A DNA stretch of 64,000 bases from Trichoplusia ni (GCF_003590095.1 NC_039481.1:6262001-6326000), one strand, 5' to 3'. Numbered from the stretch's first letter, positions 48,901-60,999 are shown. Notes: a model not told the origin generated them from the letters alone. Made by a program: numbers and translations.

Positions 48901-50348
48901 ACGGTTACATCATCTAAAATCAACATTAATCTAATATTTTTATTTCATTAACGTTCACTGACAGAATCTACACAAAATACGGTGAAACATTATAATATTT
49001 TAATTAAACTCAAACATAAGATAACGTTCACTTTACTTTGGAGGAATTATTTATTTAATAAAACTTTAACTGTTTAGGGAGCGGTTGTATTCTGTGTAAA
49101 ATCTGCAAAATGTGGATAGCGTCTAGACTGGTGTCTAGACATCGTCTAGACAGGTATTTGGTGTAACAGTGCTCTCATGATGAGCTCCACCCAAATGTGT
49201 TCTTGTTCGAGTAGCATATTTAAAGCACCCTCATTTGCAGTAAACTGAGTGCACCACGATATCAAAGTAAATAGCATATTCCTCCACAAGTTTCTACTCT
49301 ACTGTGATATGGCGAAATAATAAAGGATTCGCGTACTACTGGAAACCGTAATAGAGTAATTTAACACCAGTTAATTACATTCAGAGCTTTAATTTAGATT
49401 GATATCAATTCACTAACAACGCAGTTGACTGCCATTCGGAACAGCTTACGCAATCTTAAACCTGAGAAGCAAGACGTTTCACGCCACCCATAAAACTTAA
49501 CGATTGCTATAGAGAACAGCGCAAGCGACTGTTCTAATGCGCCGGCGCATGTGTGCCGCGAGAAAATAGCCGTTCTTGTGAGTGAAAGTGGCTGACCAAA
49601 GTTCCGTTTCGCAATTCAATTTAATATAGTTAATTCATTCAAGCAACTTTACGCGCGTAATTTGTAATTTAGATTTGTTAATCTTCTGAGACTTTTATAA
49701 AAAACTGAATTACGTACTTACATAGTAGTCTCAATTTTTATAAGAAATTTATTAGACATACTCAAGATGCTATATTTTTTGATTTTGTAACATAATTATT
49801 CCTGAGATTACGCTATTTTAACCGGATTCTATCTATTAACATCTACCGAATATACGAGAGGAATATTGTACACAATTCAATAAAAAATAGTTTTGCTGAA
49901 ATAACCGCACGCAGTAACAGCATTATCTTTTTTATTATTTATCTGAAAAAGATCACACTTATTGATAAGATTGATGTTTAAGATCAGTGCCTTTACTAGC
50001 AGCTCTTACACACTGTTGCCAGTAACTACCATCGTGTAACAACAGAGGGCGCCACGCGTATAGACTATTGCCGGCTTACTTTCACAACGACAAAAAAAGT
50101 TCTGCAAAAGCTTCATAGTACTCCCACTGTACATATTGTCTCTTTATTTTTTCTTTACTGAGGGTATTAAGTAGCTTTTCCCTGTACCAGGTGCGTGGGG
50201 CGGGCGGTCGTCGGTGTCGCCCGGAGCCAGCAGCAGTTCAGGCTCCTCGTGGCGCTCCGGCACCCCGTCACCACCACCAGCCAGCTCCTCCTTCAGTGAT
50301 GAGGGCATCGCTATGGACTATGAGGAGATCCACCCGCGCAAAAAGAGG
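24604..50348 (+). CDS. Glut4EF: Glut4EF-like zinc-finger transcription factor (SLC2A4RG/ZNF395/ZNF704 family), N-terminal part
   Basis: Four coding exons (24604-24981, 40820-40986, 48609-48736, 50191-50348) join in frame into 277 codons and remain open at a good donor. The order matches the vertebrate family: a conserved N-terminal domain, a basic patch followed by MNECNAALVLMSLSCSP (compare the ZNF395 motif ending in LTSLSCSP), a Ser/Gly/Pro-rich stretch with GTPSPPPASSS, and a basic HPRKKR just before where the C2H2 finger begins in relatives. The finger exon and the C-terminal region lie beyond 64000. The family binds DNA and regulates transcription in the nucleus; the fly gene is named glucose transporter 4 enhancer factor. 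Targets in this insect are unknown. Introns are 15.8, 7.6 and 1.5 kb, then more than 13.6 kb, so the gene dominates the window. Confidence 0.9.
30335..31110 (+). mobile_element. Lepidopteran-type interspersed repeat, non-autonomous
   Basis: It begins at a T-rich stretch and AGGGTTCCGT (30340-30349), which pairs with ACGGAACCCT at 30366-30375. A (GTCC/GTCT)n tract follows at 30393-30439, then two imperfect tandem units of about 300 bases (from about 30452 and about 30762). It ends with ACGGAACCCT (31064-31073), a GC-rich near-palindrome GTGCGCGAGTCCGACTCGCAC, and TTGGCCGGTTTTTT. I recall these ends as a very common repeat in moth and butterfly genomes. It has no coding capacity. I cannot name its class with certainty. 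Confidence 0.75.
30393..30439. repeat. (GTCC/GTCT)n microsatellite inside the interspersed repeat
   Basis: Forty-seven bases of alternating GTCC and GTCT units. This tract is a regular internal part of the element and explains the CPSVCPSV-like open frame seen across it. Confidence 0.9.
33522..33615. promoter_or_regulatory. Cluster of cAMP-response-element sites in a GC islet
   Basis: Perfect TGACGTCA at 33522-33529 and 33608-33615, with a one-mismatch TGACGTCG at 33572-33579. They sit at the edge of the largest intronic GC islet (about 33030-33620). CREB/ATF-type bZIP dimers bind this octamer. Factor occupancy is not known. Confidence 0.5.
35061..35092. promoter_or_regulatory. Paired CACGTG E-boxes in an inverted arrangement
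   Basis: CACGTG at 35061-35066 and 35087-35092, with CAGG and CCTG flanks facing each other. bHLH dimers such as CLK:CYC or Myc:Max bind this hexamer. This is a motif match only. Confidence 0.4.
40820..40986 (+). CDS. Glut4EF: Glut4EF coding exon 2 (residues 127-182)
   Basis: Acceptor TTATTACAG, donor GG|GTAAGC, phase 0 in and phase 2 out. The first 45 residues are highly charged and leucine-spaced (VQIELKKRLDEIRLLESRK), predicting a helix or short coiled coil. RRRASATIEVP follows; RRRAS is a basophilic kinase-type site by pattern. It is identified as an exon because it alone keeps the reading frame between exons 1 and 3. Confidence 0.88.
41749..41786 (-). other. G-quadruplex motif (G-rich on minus strand)
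   Basis: C-runs on the plus strand at 41749-41751, 41756-41758, 41765-41767, 41771-41775, 41777-41780 and 41783-41786 are separated by loops of 1-6 bases. Six runs of three or more G on the Glut4EF template strand exceed the four needed for a canonical intramolecular quadruplex. Confidence 0.65.
47621..47628. promoter_or_regulatory. Palindromic Smad-binding element
   Basis: A perfect GTCTAGAC lies about 1 kb before Glut4EF exon 3 and about 1.5 kb from the triple cluster in intron 3. The octamer is two abutting GTCT boxes, the core recognised by the MH1 domain of Smad proteins. Confidence 0.45.
48609..48736 (+). CDS. Glut4EF: Glut4EF coding exon 3 (residues 183-225)
   Basis: Acceptor TGTTCCAG, donor A|GTAAGT, phase 2 in and phase 1 out. 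It encodes SRKRG followed by DQMNECNAALVLMSLSCSP, the most conserved internal block of the SLC2A4RG/ZNF395/ZNF704 family. The hydrophobic spacing resembles a nuclear export or cofactor-docking segment. The open frame continues about 200 bases past the donor, but the next exon joins only when GTAAGT is used. Confidence 0.9.
48737..50190. other. Glut4EF intron 3 (1.45 kb)
   Basis: The shortest intron of the gene in the window. Apart from the triple GTCTAGAC cluster at 49121-49151 it is AT-rich with no gene or repeat that I can support. Frames that continue past the exon 3 donor (to 48951) are intronic. Confidence 0.65.
49121..49151. promoter_or_regulatory. Triple palindromic Smad-element cluster
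   Basis: Perfect GTCTAGAC octamers at 49121-49128, 49133-49140 and 49144-49151 are spaced 12 and 11 bases apart, close to one helical turn. The spacers TGGT and ATC differ, so this is not a clean tandem repeat. In flies, Mad/Medea (BMP) and Smox (activin) are the candidate binders. Confidence 0.55.
50191..50348 (+). CDS. Glut4EF: Glut4EF coding exon 4 (residues 226-277)
   Basis: Acceptor CTGTACCAG, donor AGG|GTAAGT, phase 1 in and phase 0 out. A Ser/Gly/Pro-rich linker, as in ZNF395, precedes SFSDEGIAMDYEEIHPRKKR. An acidic stretch beside a basic cluster suggests an activation segment next to a nuclear localisation signal. In relatives the C2H2 finger follows directly, so the next exon is expected to encode it. 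I searched 50349-64000 by eye and did not find it. Confidence 0.9.
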
Positions 50349-53300
50349 GTAAGTCTTGTTTTGTATGATGAATTTTGATGTATCAGTTTAAGATGGTGAA
50401 ATGTGGAACATGACAAGGAACACTTAGTCGGCCACTTGCATTAACCGGTATTAGGCTCTAAAAGCATTCGATAGAACGAATAGAAGTTACCAGTACTAGT
50501 CTAAGATGAACCTCATTTTTAAGATCTCATTAGAAGACGGGCTTAAGTATTGCCAATTTACAACTACCTTAATTAAGCCTCAAAATGTATTACTTATGCT
50601 AATAATAAACGAATGTAAATGTAAAGTTGAAGCTCTTCCAAGTTCCTTAAAGTTGTTAGAACATCTAAACATTTATCGTAATCTATAATTGTAGTAATTG
50701 TCAGTAGCTAAGTTGTAAGCAGTCCTGGGCGTATTCCAACTGCTTTCTCAATCAACATAATCTTGAAGCTTAAATTGAAACCGTGGAACGTTAGCAGCTC
50801 AAAGCCAAAATTACATAGATATGTCGTGTGGAACGTGCCCAGTTACCATTACGACTTCAATTAGACCGTGACATACTTTGTGGTCGCTTTCGTATCACAA
50901 AGACTGCAGATATATATAGATGGGTATACGTAGCTACGTTAATACGCATCTAGGCGGTAACCGCTTCCTTTGATTTCTGTTGTCATGCATGTAATAATTA
51001 CGCAAACATCAAGCTCTGTAACGAACCTTTATTTAAATCATTCCAAGTTTTATAACGATAGTATTTTTACAAACTAACTTCTAAGTTTTGCCATAAACTT
51101 TTCAAGAAATCTTTTGACAAATTCGATTCTTTTTTTGGAAACCTTTACTTCTTTACATTCGATTAATAAAATCCTTTGTGACGCATGACGGCATTATCCC
51201 ACAACACACCGGGTGCGCGGCGGCCTGGACGGTGACTCAATCTACACAGATGCACATTAAGGTGCTGATTCGATGACATTTGCTATTACATCGACAACTC
51301 ATTACAAATCAATTTTCTTTGTTAATTGACATTTAGAAAAGTGCGCGTAATTTGTTACAACTTGGACGTAGACCTTCTTACTCAACTTTCACCGGCCAGG
51401 TGCTCGTTAGCTGATCCTAAGCAAACTCCATTACGTCACTAAACATTCTATAAGGATATCCGGTTGAGGACATTTACGTAATATTGCACCTTATATTTAC
51501 GTATTTTATCCCAGCGCAGGAAAACCCGTTATCTTATTTGGTATTGTAAAAGGAAAAATATAAATATATGTAGATGCGCAGCAAACTTTATCACTGATTC
51601 TGAAATTAGTAACAATGTAAGCTGATTATGACGACTCATTAAAATAACAATTAAGTTGGTATATACATTCAAAGTCACGCGTTAGATAAGGAGTCACTGA
51701 CACATTATGCACTTTGTGTATACCTAACAACACTACAACTGCATTTGCGACACGTGTCGGGCCAACGTAACTTATTACCTATTTGTTCGCTATTGTTCGT
51801 GCACTTACAATTAAGGAGATTGCCCATACTGAATTACTGACTGCTAAGCAATGGAACCGGCATACAAACTGTTTGGAAGCTTACCTCAACTGCATTAACA
51901 AAGGAATAACAAACGGCTATTTTTCATTATAGGTTGCAACTGTGGAAATCTAATAAATCATTTATGTTTAACTAAGCGTCTCGATTGTGCTTTGTGGAAA
52001 CAGTTTTTATGAAGCCTTTTTCAGTAATATCTACCTACACCCCTCAAATAAACTAGTTGGCTGATAAATCGTAATATTAGAGTCATCGCTTCCGTCAGCA
52101 GTTGCAGACAATGAACATTGGAGGTTAATCACTGCCAAGCATAGTGATTAAGTCAGAATTCTTATTACCCATACCTGTAGTCGTTGGAAATACCATACTC
52201 ATTGCGGGACTTTTACGGACCACTTTAAAAAGGCAGGAAAACAAAGAAAGAATATAAAGTGCTTTGTTGTGTTTCCTTGATAAAACGCGGTGCACACGCA
52301 ATACACCCTTTCCCTTGCGCATGACGACCGTGACGTCAGTCTCAGCATCCTAAACTGGTTCTAAACATCGATTGCCTTTCCGCAGTCCTGCACTGTGTTT
52401 CAGAAATGCAATGACTTTAACGACCGCTTATGTTATGAGGAGCTATCGCTAAACACTGATTTACGACAACGTATTAGTTGAAATGTACGTAGAGTGCGAT
52501 ATGAGCGCACAATACTGCATTACAGTTTATTGGCTAGATTCGAGAGAGTGCAGCGAGCACCGGCCATATGTGCACATAATATAATGTAATTTACGATCCA
52601 CGTGCGCGGTTCACTGTGTCGTACAATGTCAAGGCGCGCCGGAGCTCTGCGGCCGGCGTTATGCAACACCATTGTAAAATTGACATAAATGTTTATGACT
52701 GCGTGAGTGACTACGACCGCAGCCGATATTTTACTGCAGCTAGTTATGACGACTCTCATTACTGCCCATTAGTTGGTGACGACTGACATATCACAGACCA
52801 CTAACGGTTACATTTGTATTTGCACACGCTTTCGACGCACACGCAGTGTCTTGTTTATTACGTTCTAGCGTAAATTTCGTCGGTCTTGTCGTACGTAGAG
52901 ATATTTATAAGCTAACAGCGGCTCGTGTTACGTCGTAGAAAATACGTTTGTTTGGTTTCCACGCCTACGCAACGTTCGCCGGCTCGGAAAATATTTATTT
53001 TTTAATTTTTCTCTACTTTTTTGTTTTCTTGTTATCGTCGCGTTTAATAGCACTCAAAGTGTGTGAACTTTCAAACTTCTGAATCGTATGGCTTCTTGTT
53101 CGGGATGTAAACAATTTATTAAACTCGTTAAAATAACATTAAAAAAATAACAACTAAAAGAATGTAGGCATTAAGGTATAAGCGCACATTGAAAATTGAA
53201 ATCGTTACGCCAAAAAAAACATATAACTAAACCGTAAACCTTTCCTACTTCTTATTATTTACGTATCAGGGTAAGATAACATCAAGTATTGCTAACAACT

Positions 53301-56300
53301 TAAGCAAAGAGCGCTTTAGATTTCGAATCTTACCAGTAAGTCTTACCTACGTGCTGCACTTTGGAGTCTATGTTCCGAGCTTTCTGTAGGCGAGTGTTCG
53401 TGTACATACGAGGCATAGGGAACCCGCTGTATCTGGTCTCCGTCTTCTCATATAAAATAGCACACGCTGTACAATAGGTGTCGCATTGTATTGGCTTGCG
53501 TTGCCCACGCTCTGTTTATAACCTTGTACATACTGCTGGCGGCCAAATGCTTGTGGTGGGCGGAGCGGACTCGTCGCGCTCCTTCTACTATTACATATTT
53601 TCAGTTCAATTACGTAACGGCTATTTACACGCTGTGACTACATGAATATACTTACGACTAATTGTTCCTTATCCAGTGGAAGATTCCGCAATAAAATTTC
53701 AACAACCTTCGTTTCAGTATTTATAGACTACTGAAACATTGGAGACATTGCTGAAAATTAAAGTCATCCCATCTTACTACGTTGATAAAAATAATAGTTT
53801 AGAATAGAAGAACCGACGAGAACTCAGAAATCACAGAAAAATGAAGCTAGATGTAGTAAGCGTTAAAAACTTGTGTCGTGTCCTAGAATATCTAATGATA
53901 AACTAATCGCTAAAGAGACCGTAACAACCCTTGTCTAAGTATGAGTGCTAGATAGCTTCGTTCGATACGCTTTCAGTTCTGGAATATTTAATGCCCAGTT
54001 CCTGGGAAGAAGCCATTGCTAAATTATTATCGAAACATGCAGGCGCCTACGCAAACGCTGGCCGATGCTAGCAGGCTATTATTGGTGCAGCAGAACAATG
54101 GCATGCCCCAGACGCGGTGTCGCCGAGCTGAATTATCGCATCGACTTCGTTGCCAACTGTCCTATTACTTAGCACCTATTTGCGACGCGTTGTTCAACAC
54201 GTTTCCTCAGATACTAAAATTGCTACCACTAATTATAGAAAAAAAAACTGAAGAACCTTAAGTTGTTTCGACAAACATTTTAGGAGTAAAATCAAATTAT
54301 TACTAACTTAATTAAGAATGTTCTTTTAATAATAAAATAGTGGGCACGCAATCAAAGCATAGACAGCTAGTCAGTTACGTATAATGCAATATGCATAATG
54401 TATGCATCTAGTTAGTGATGCAACCGCAAAGACGTATTTCGTAGACATTATTTATTTTTTTATCTTGCGGCCTAAATGTGACGGTGGCAGAGCGGCGGGT
54501 GAGGGCACTCCTCGGATTATCGTCCCCGGGGTCGGCGACCTGCCGACCACATGTGATCCGTGCGGAACCTGTTCCTGCGCACCACTTACGCCGGCCGGCG
54601 CGCCGACCGCTGCCCACTGCCGCTCTACCTGAGGAACACAATCTATATACAGCTACGTCAGTGATCCATACCCGCTCTTCTACATCTGCTTATACGCATG
54701 ATCTCATTACTCATAAGAGCATACATTAAAATGAGAAAAATGCTTTTATGGAACGAATGCATTGTCTTTTGTGGTTGCGTTCGTTAACAACTGACGTGTA
54801 TTGTATAAATATAAGTGGATGCAAAATCTCTTGTTACCGAGCTTAGGAACCTGACGTCAGCTGGCAGACCTTGGCGGAGGACACAGCTATTAGAGCGGGG
54901 CAAGGCCTTGCCAGCATTCTGCATGCAATGCAAATATTTATTGTGTAGATTTTGTCATATGATGCGATTATTGCTCACGTATTTGCAAATTACTGAAGTG
55001 AAAATAAATCAATTTGAAAAGTAAACACCATGACGTTCTTTACAAAACCTTTAGTGCATGTTTCCTTAGCAATAGGTATATAATTAACGATGACAATAGA
55101 GCGCGTTACGCACGGCAACAATTTCCATGATGCATTTGTATAATTCTATAGGTAAAAACGTGCAACCGTCCATCTACTTGTCGATAGCCGCTTACTGCCG
55201 GCTTTGTTTCATTGCCTGCGCTATTCTAGGAACAAATTGCCGGCAGAACTATTGCAGTTATTATGAGACATAGCAATGTAGATGCAATACCAGTATTTTT
55301 TATTGTAGGACATACAACTGAATTATATATTTTTTCTTTAACTTTTGTTCGCTACGATTTGTTTCGTTTGATTGGTTGTAGTTCGCTAGCCCAGATTATT
55401 CCTGTCCGAATTCCAACCGGTGTCTGGCTAGGGACATAGTTTGACATGTGGACATATAACAAATGTGCGTCAACAGACGCCACGGCTTTATCAACGGTCG
55501 TCACATGATAATATTCTGTTGGTGCGTGGAGCTGTGTCCATATCTGCGCAGTGCTGCGCGCAGGCGCGAGCCGCGAGCCGCTCTGACGTAGTCGCCACCT
55601 CCGAGCGTAACAATAAGCGTTGCATCACAGCGCACGCGCACTATGAACACGATCACTTGCATAATCTACACAACAAATCCCCAAGCACGAACTTCCTAAA
55701 TAGGCATGACTATCATATAACTCTCAAAATATTCCGCCGATAAATAAATTTAAAACTATATTTTACTTTTACATAAAACAAAAAGGTTATTAGTTTCTTA
55801 CAAATCTATACCAGGCAGTCCTTTGTTATAATAGTCGTATTGCGTGTTTACTTCTGCCTTCTGTATTTATGGGTAATGCATATACGCAATGCAATGAGTA
55901 CGTTTTGAACTAATTTATCTTCTATTTAACAGTATAAATAACGGGCTCCATCTCTACTCCAGGTACTTCTGTTAACCTGCAAAAGTATTAATTGTAAAGG
56001 TAAATCATTGTAGAATGGATTGTTCAGACTAACTTCATTAATCTTTAAAGTATATGTTATAAGTTAACAAGATATTATTTATAGAGACGTGGATCTGTTA
56101 ATTATATCCAACATGTCATCAATAAAATACTCTTGGTTGCTCGCCCTTAACACTGACCCAACATAATTATATATTATGATTACGTGCTCACATTAACCTA
56201 ACATAATAATTAAGGTTTTAGGTTCCTGTTGTAAATCCACATGAAATTATCCCGACCTTTGACTACGTACAACGAGCAAAGAATAGTCTCACTATAGTAT

Positions 56301-59300
56301 AGGTTTGTAGAGTTGCCGTATAAAAATTACTATCGAGTCACATTGCCGATAAGGAAAATCGAGAGATTGTAGTGCATGCATGCAACACTTAAATTTGCAC
56401 GAGTTTCATTATTGTCGGGGACACGTGTGACCTCGGACGCGCAATAAATCGCCATAGCGGCGCATGTAGTTCACCAGACTCTAAACAAACTCTACTTTTC
56501 AACGAATTAACTCATCATCCAGTACGTACCTATTTAATTTATATTAGCTATCTAACTTGTGATGCCTCACACAAGTACTAGCATCTCATTCCATATTCAA
56601 AGCGTTGCTATCGGTATCTATTATTATTACTCTAAATTGTCTCTCGAGTATTTTCACAAGCTATTTGAGTTGTCATAATTAATTCATCTTTTGAACAATA
56701 GTATTATCGATATCATTTATAAACAAGGAGATTGTTTGAGCATAGAGCGACTGTACGTACTAATGCAAGTTTATCATAATATTATATTTTTATTTATCGT
56801 TTAATGGCTGTCCTCCGCACGTGTGCCGACTTAGCCTCAGATATTGAATCGATTACTTTTGTATAATTTTTTCTTTATACACTTTGAAACTAATAACAAA
56901 TCAAAGTACCTATACACGCGTTTCCTATCAACCGCTACACTATTGTAAGTATTTTCCACGGTGATAGAAACATCTATTCAAAGACAGTTTTATAGGGAAA
57001 TGTAGAGTTTATTAAATGAGTAGCAAGTTAGCAACAGCGTCGACAGAGCCGTAAACAATACTCCCGCGGTAGAGACGTGCTTGAATGAAGGTCGTTTTAT
57101 CGCGCACCGCTGATAAAATACTCCAAACGTTATCTGCAAAGGCGTCGAGGTGACTTCCGCGTGTCGCTCACGGTCACTCTACATACACATACTTATTACA
57201 TAGAACCGTCCCACCTCGCATGCTCTATGCTCCACCAAGGGAATTATTTTCTTTGTCCTGCACAATTGAAACGACACGGAAGGTTTTTATTTAATCATTC
57301 GTTTCGATGACGTTAATCACGGCAACTGGCATTATACGCTACCTATATACATCCTGTGTAAAGTCTTGAGGTTATTACTAAACACTCACACAACTAATAA
57401 TACAAGTCAGCTACTTGCTGATTTCTGTTTAAACATATTCTTCCTCTTGTTGAAATAGATAAAGCACAATACTTGTATCAACAGTTTTAGAAGCGCGCAC
57501 TATCTGCGTGTAAAAATATCTAACAGCGATAAGGGTGCTGATAACACTTCAGATATTTTACTGGTGCTGATGGCACAGGGCTGTCGAAACTCACGTGAGT
57601 GGAAACACATTGCGCGTGCGCAACGTGACCGCTGCCCCACCAACACTATAGCTAATTGTTTGTTTAGCCTTTGTTAGACCTTGAGTGCGTTAGGTCTCCG
57701 TTAAGCAGTACCATATGTGCAAAAACTTGTTCACCAGTTCGCGTATAGCCCCGTTAGTTACATCGCTGACCGAAATATAATAGACACGCGTGTTATTTCA
57801 AGGTTTATGTTGCATTCAAACAATCTGCCGTAGTTCCAACGCGAATAACGTTTCGACCTTCGGGTTCTATATTTAAAACGCGGAAGACATTGCGGTACTA
57901 GAAGCGCGCAGATCACTCCCCGCTCAGTAAACAGTTACATTAGGTGTGTAAATGGCAAGCGCGGAACTGGTCGAGCTACTACTGGCTAATTCTCTTGCCA
58001 CGCTCTTGTTGCCTGATAACACATGTATATTTATAACTTCGCTTATGCTAATTTGTAAGACTTCATATTTATACTGTCGTAACACATATTTGAACTGACT
58101 TACTGATAGATTGTTAACTCACACGAATAAAATATCTATGAAAATTAGGCCATAATACCGGTGGGTGTGATGTACGATAGCTACGGATATTGGACACCCT
58201 CGACCAGAGTAGCCACAGCCCGGCGCGTACGCATGTCCGCCCAGCAGCGATGGTCACGCTTGTCGCTTTGTCAACCAATTACGCGTTAATTCAGAACACA
58301 TTAGGTAACAGCGTTGTGATATAACAGTCGATAACAGAACATTCACGCTCCAGGCATTGCTAATGCTATCACGGTTTTATATCAGCTCACCGCGCCCGCG
58401 CAGCCGCGCCGCTAACATTGTTCACTATTAGCTAGGTACGGCGCTACGTCACAATCGAACACGTAAATTGCGTAGTTTGAATAGTAAAACCGAGTTGCAA
58501 TGAACATCCGCGATGATTCAAGGTAACAAAAAATGCGAGGCGAATGAGTAGCTAAAATAACACAATAGGTGTTACTTAAACAATGCTTTTGGCAGTTATC
58601 TCACAGTGTAATGTGTTAAGTACTAATATGGCGCGCGTGGAGCGAGCCCGATTACGGTATCGATGTAGGTCACGAATGTGAAGCGAACTGCTGCCCAAAA
58701 ATATTTTAATTCACTATTATTATTTTGTTTGTAGTAGCTTTTGTTCAACGCATAGTTATGCAGTTTTGAGTGTTTCCTCATTCCTAAAATATTTACGTTT
58801 ACTCTTTTAAAGTAAAAATGCAAAACAGTACATGTTTAAGTAGGAACTAGTAGTCTATTACTCATTTGTAAACAATGGCTTTTGTTTTTGACTCCTTAAA
58901 GCAACGTTTTGTGTCTAAATTTGTAATTCGTTTCCTGCACAAAGAACTTTAAAGTATTTAGTAATAGAAGAGACAGGTTGACGTTTTGTAATTATGCATA
59001 GCGTATTCTGAAAGTAGATAGCAGTTCAAGGAACATGTTCGATAAATTATTGATCGAATTGAGTAACTGGAACAGTTGCTATAACAGCGAGCCAGTTCCA
59101 CTACATATGCGCACTTTGTAAGATAGAGTTGTGCAACAGCGAAAATAGGTTATAACCATCCACGAGCGACCCACTTGTTACGATTATTCTGAATATGGAA
59201 CTATGTTTACGCGTGGTTCGTGTTTATATAGCTAAATAGAATTAGAAAATTTAATTAGAATTTAAGAGTCAGCCTTCGCTGACTGTACCATAGTAATTTA

Positions 59301-60999
59301 CACAAAAATAATAACTTTTAACGATTCTGGAAAATGTTGACGAAAGTTATTTGTTATGTAACAGTCTCAGTTTACTTGCACTGTAAAGAAATATGATTCA
59401 GTTTGAAACAATGTCTCAAGCACGGTATACCGGCGCGGCGGCGCTGCGTCCACCGCACGAACTTCAGTGTTGTTGTCGCTCCGTCTCGCTCTGCGGGTCA
59501 TCGCCCTAGCACCACACAACTCCCTCGTTCTAATAACCCTGCGCATATCACTGGGTTATTTTATCGTTTGCGCGAATTTTCGTCACGAGACCTCATTATA
59601 CTCATCAGTTTGTCATTAAGCAGTGAAAGTTCTCGGGCGCACTACAAAGGCGCCATAAAGTTCACGTACCCCTATCCTGGCGACCTTGGCGCGGTCAAAA
59701 ACACCGACCGACAAGACATTGACCAGTATCTGACGGGCACACCAACCAGCTGCGGTTACGGTCATTATGGGTGTGTACCCACATTGGGCAATTATTTCTA
59801 CCACCTTGCACAATTAAACTGAACAAAGGAAGTGCTACAGTTACAACCCTTTGCGTGTCACACGACATTCAGTGGGTGGTAATTACTTAAGCGAAGGATT
59901 TTCGATCTTTGTCAATCCTGATTAATCAGCTACTTTCAGGCGACTTCTTATCAATTGTGGCAACATCAACACCTTGTAAAACTTAACCAAAACCGCGATC
60001 ATCGGCAAAGGACAACAACATATTTAATGTTGTCTTTTTTGTTGGATTTAAATATCACTTTATTTGTAGAGGTATTAAAACAGATTTATTGGGTTTTCTT
60101 TCGCATTAATATTAGTCAACTATGCTTGAAAATTATTCGCAAATTACAAACAAAATGAATTGATATTGGCACTGAATTTTCTTGATACAAACGCACGTCT
60201 CGCGGCGTCGGCGGATAGATAGATGGAGGCAATGCGTTTTTTTTAACCGGCATTGGCAGGGCAATGACACTGCGGCCGGTTCACTGCCCGTTCTTGACAG
60301 TTTAAATGTTTACACTTGGGTTTTAAATCTAGAAGGATCACTTGCTTTTCACTTCACGTCGTATATATCAAGGGTACGGATTACAACCTTGGGTACAATC
60401 AACAAACTTCGATTACCGTTATTATCGGCGCCGCGGCGACAGCGATTTTATGGCTTATGACTATTGTAATGCTCTACGCTTTAGTTTCCACTTATCTGTT
60501 TTATTTACAACCAACATTTTGGGGTAACCGTAAATTCGTTCTAGTAATGGAATTGTCTTGGTTGTATCGAGGGTGTACTTCTTTAGATTTGGTCGCGTTC
60601 TAGTACCGGTGTGGCCGGAGGGACGTGGCTACTTGCATATCTGCATGTGGGCATGTAAGCGGGTACGTAATGACAAAATGACATACCTATAAGCGGCGTA
60701 GAGTATCACCGGCTGGAACAATGGTATGACGAGTTCATCAGACGCGATAATGAGCAGTCCCGCGGGTTCAACAAACTTCTCATTTCACAAAATAATGTAT
60801 ATTGCGACGTCTGATTCTGTTTCGCCAGATTCCTTGAGTCGACCAATCTTTTAATACACTTAAAATCGTGTCGTTTGCAAACGTTGAGCGGTTGCCAAAG
60901 ATCTTATGACAGTACAATCTCTCCTTATTTCTCTATCAATTCATATTAACGTGAGATTTGTATTCGTGCTGTAATATTAAGTTAAATAGTCTCTATTTA

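Noticed and set aside
48737..48951. Extension of Glut4EF exon 3 past its donor
   Set aside because: The sequence loses family similarity at the GTAAGT, and exon 4 joins in the right phase only from 48736.
52784..52791. TATCACAG, the seed of miR-2/miR-13
   Set aside because: Sequence after the seed does not match any miR-2-family member that I know, and no flanking arm pairs with it.
54016..54641. Open frames and a GC-rich patch considered as the missing zinc-finger exon
   Set aside because: No C-x2-4-C/H-x3-4-H pattern, and no resemblance to the finger that follows the basic KKR in this family.
59267..59284. AGTCAGC/GCTGACT hairpin with a 4-base loop
   Set aside because: A short stem without neighbours or a T-run; many like it are expected by chance.
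59403..59822. 139-codon open frame in intron 4
   Set aside because: No similarity that I recognise. Frames this long are expected by chance in 64 kb read six ways, and no promoter or splice context supports it.
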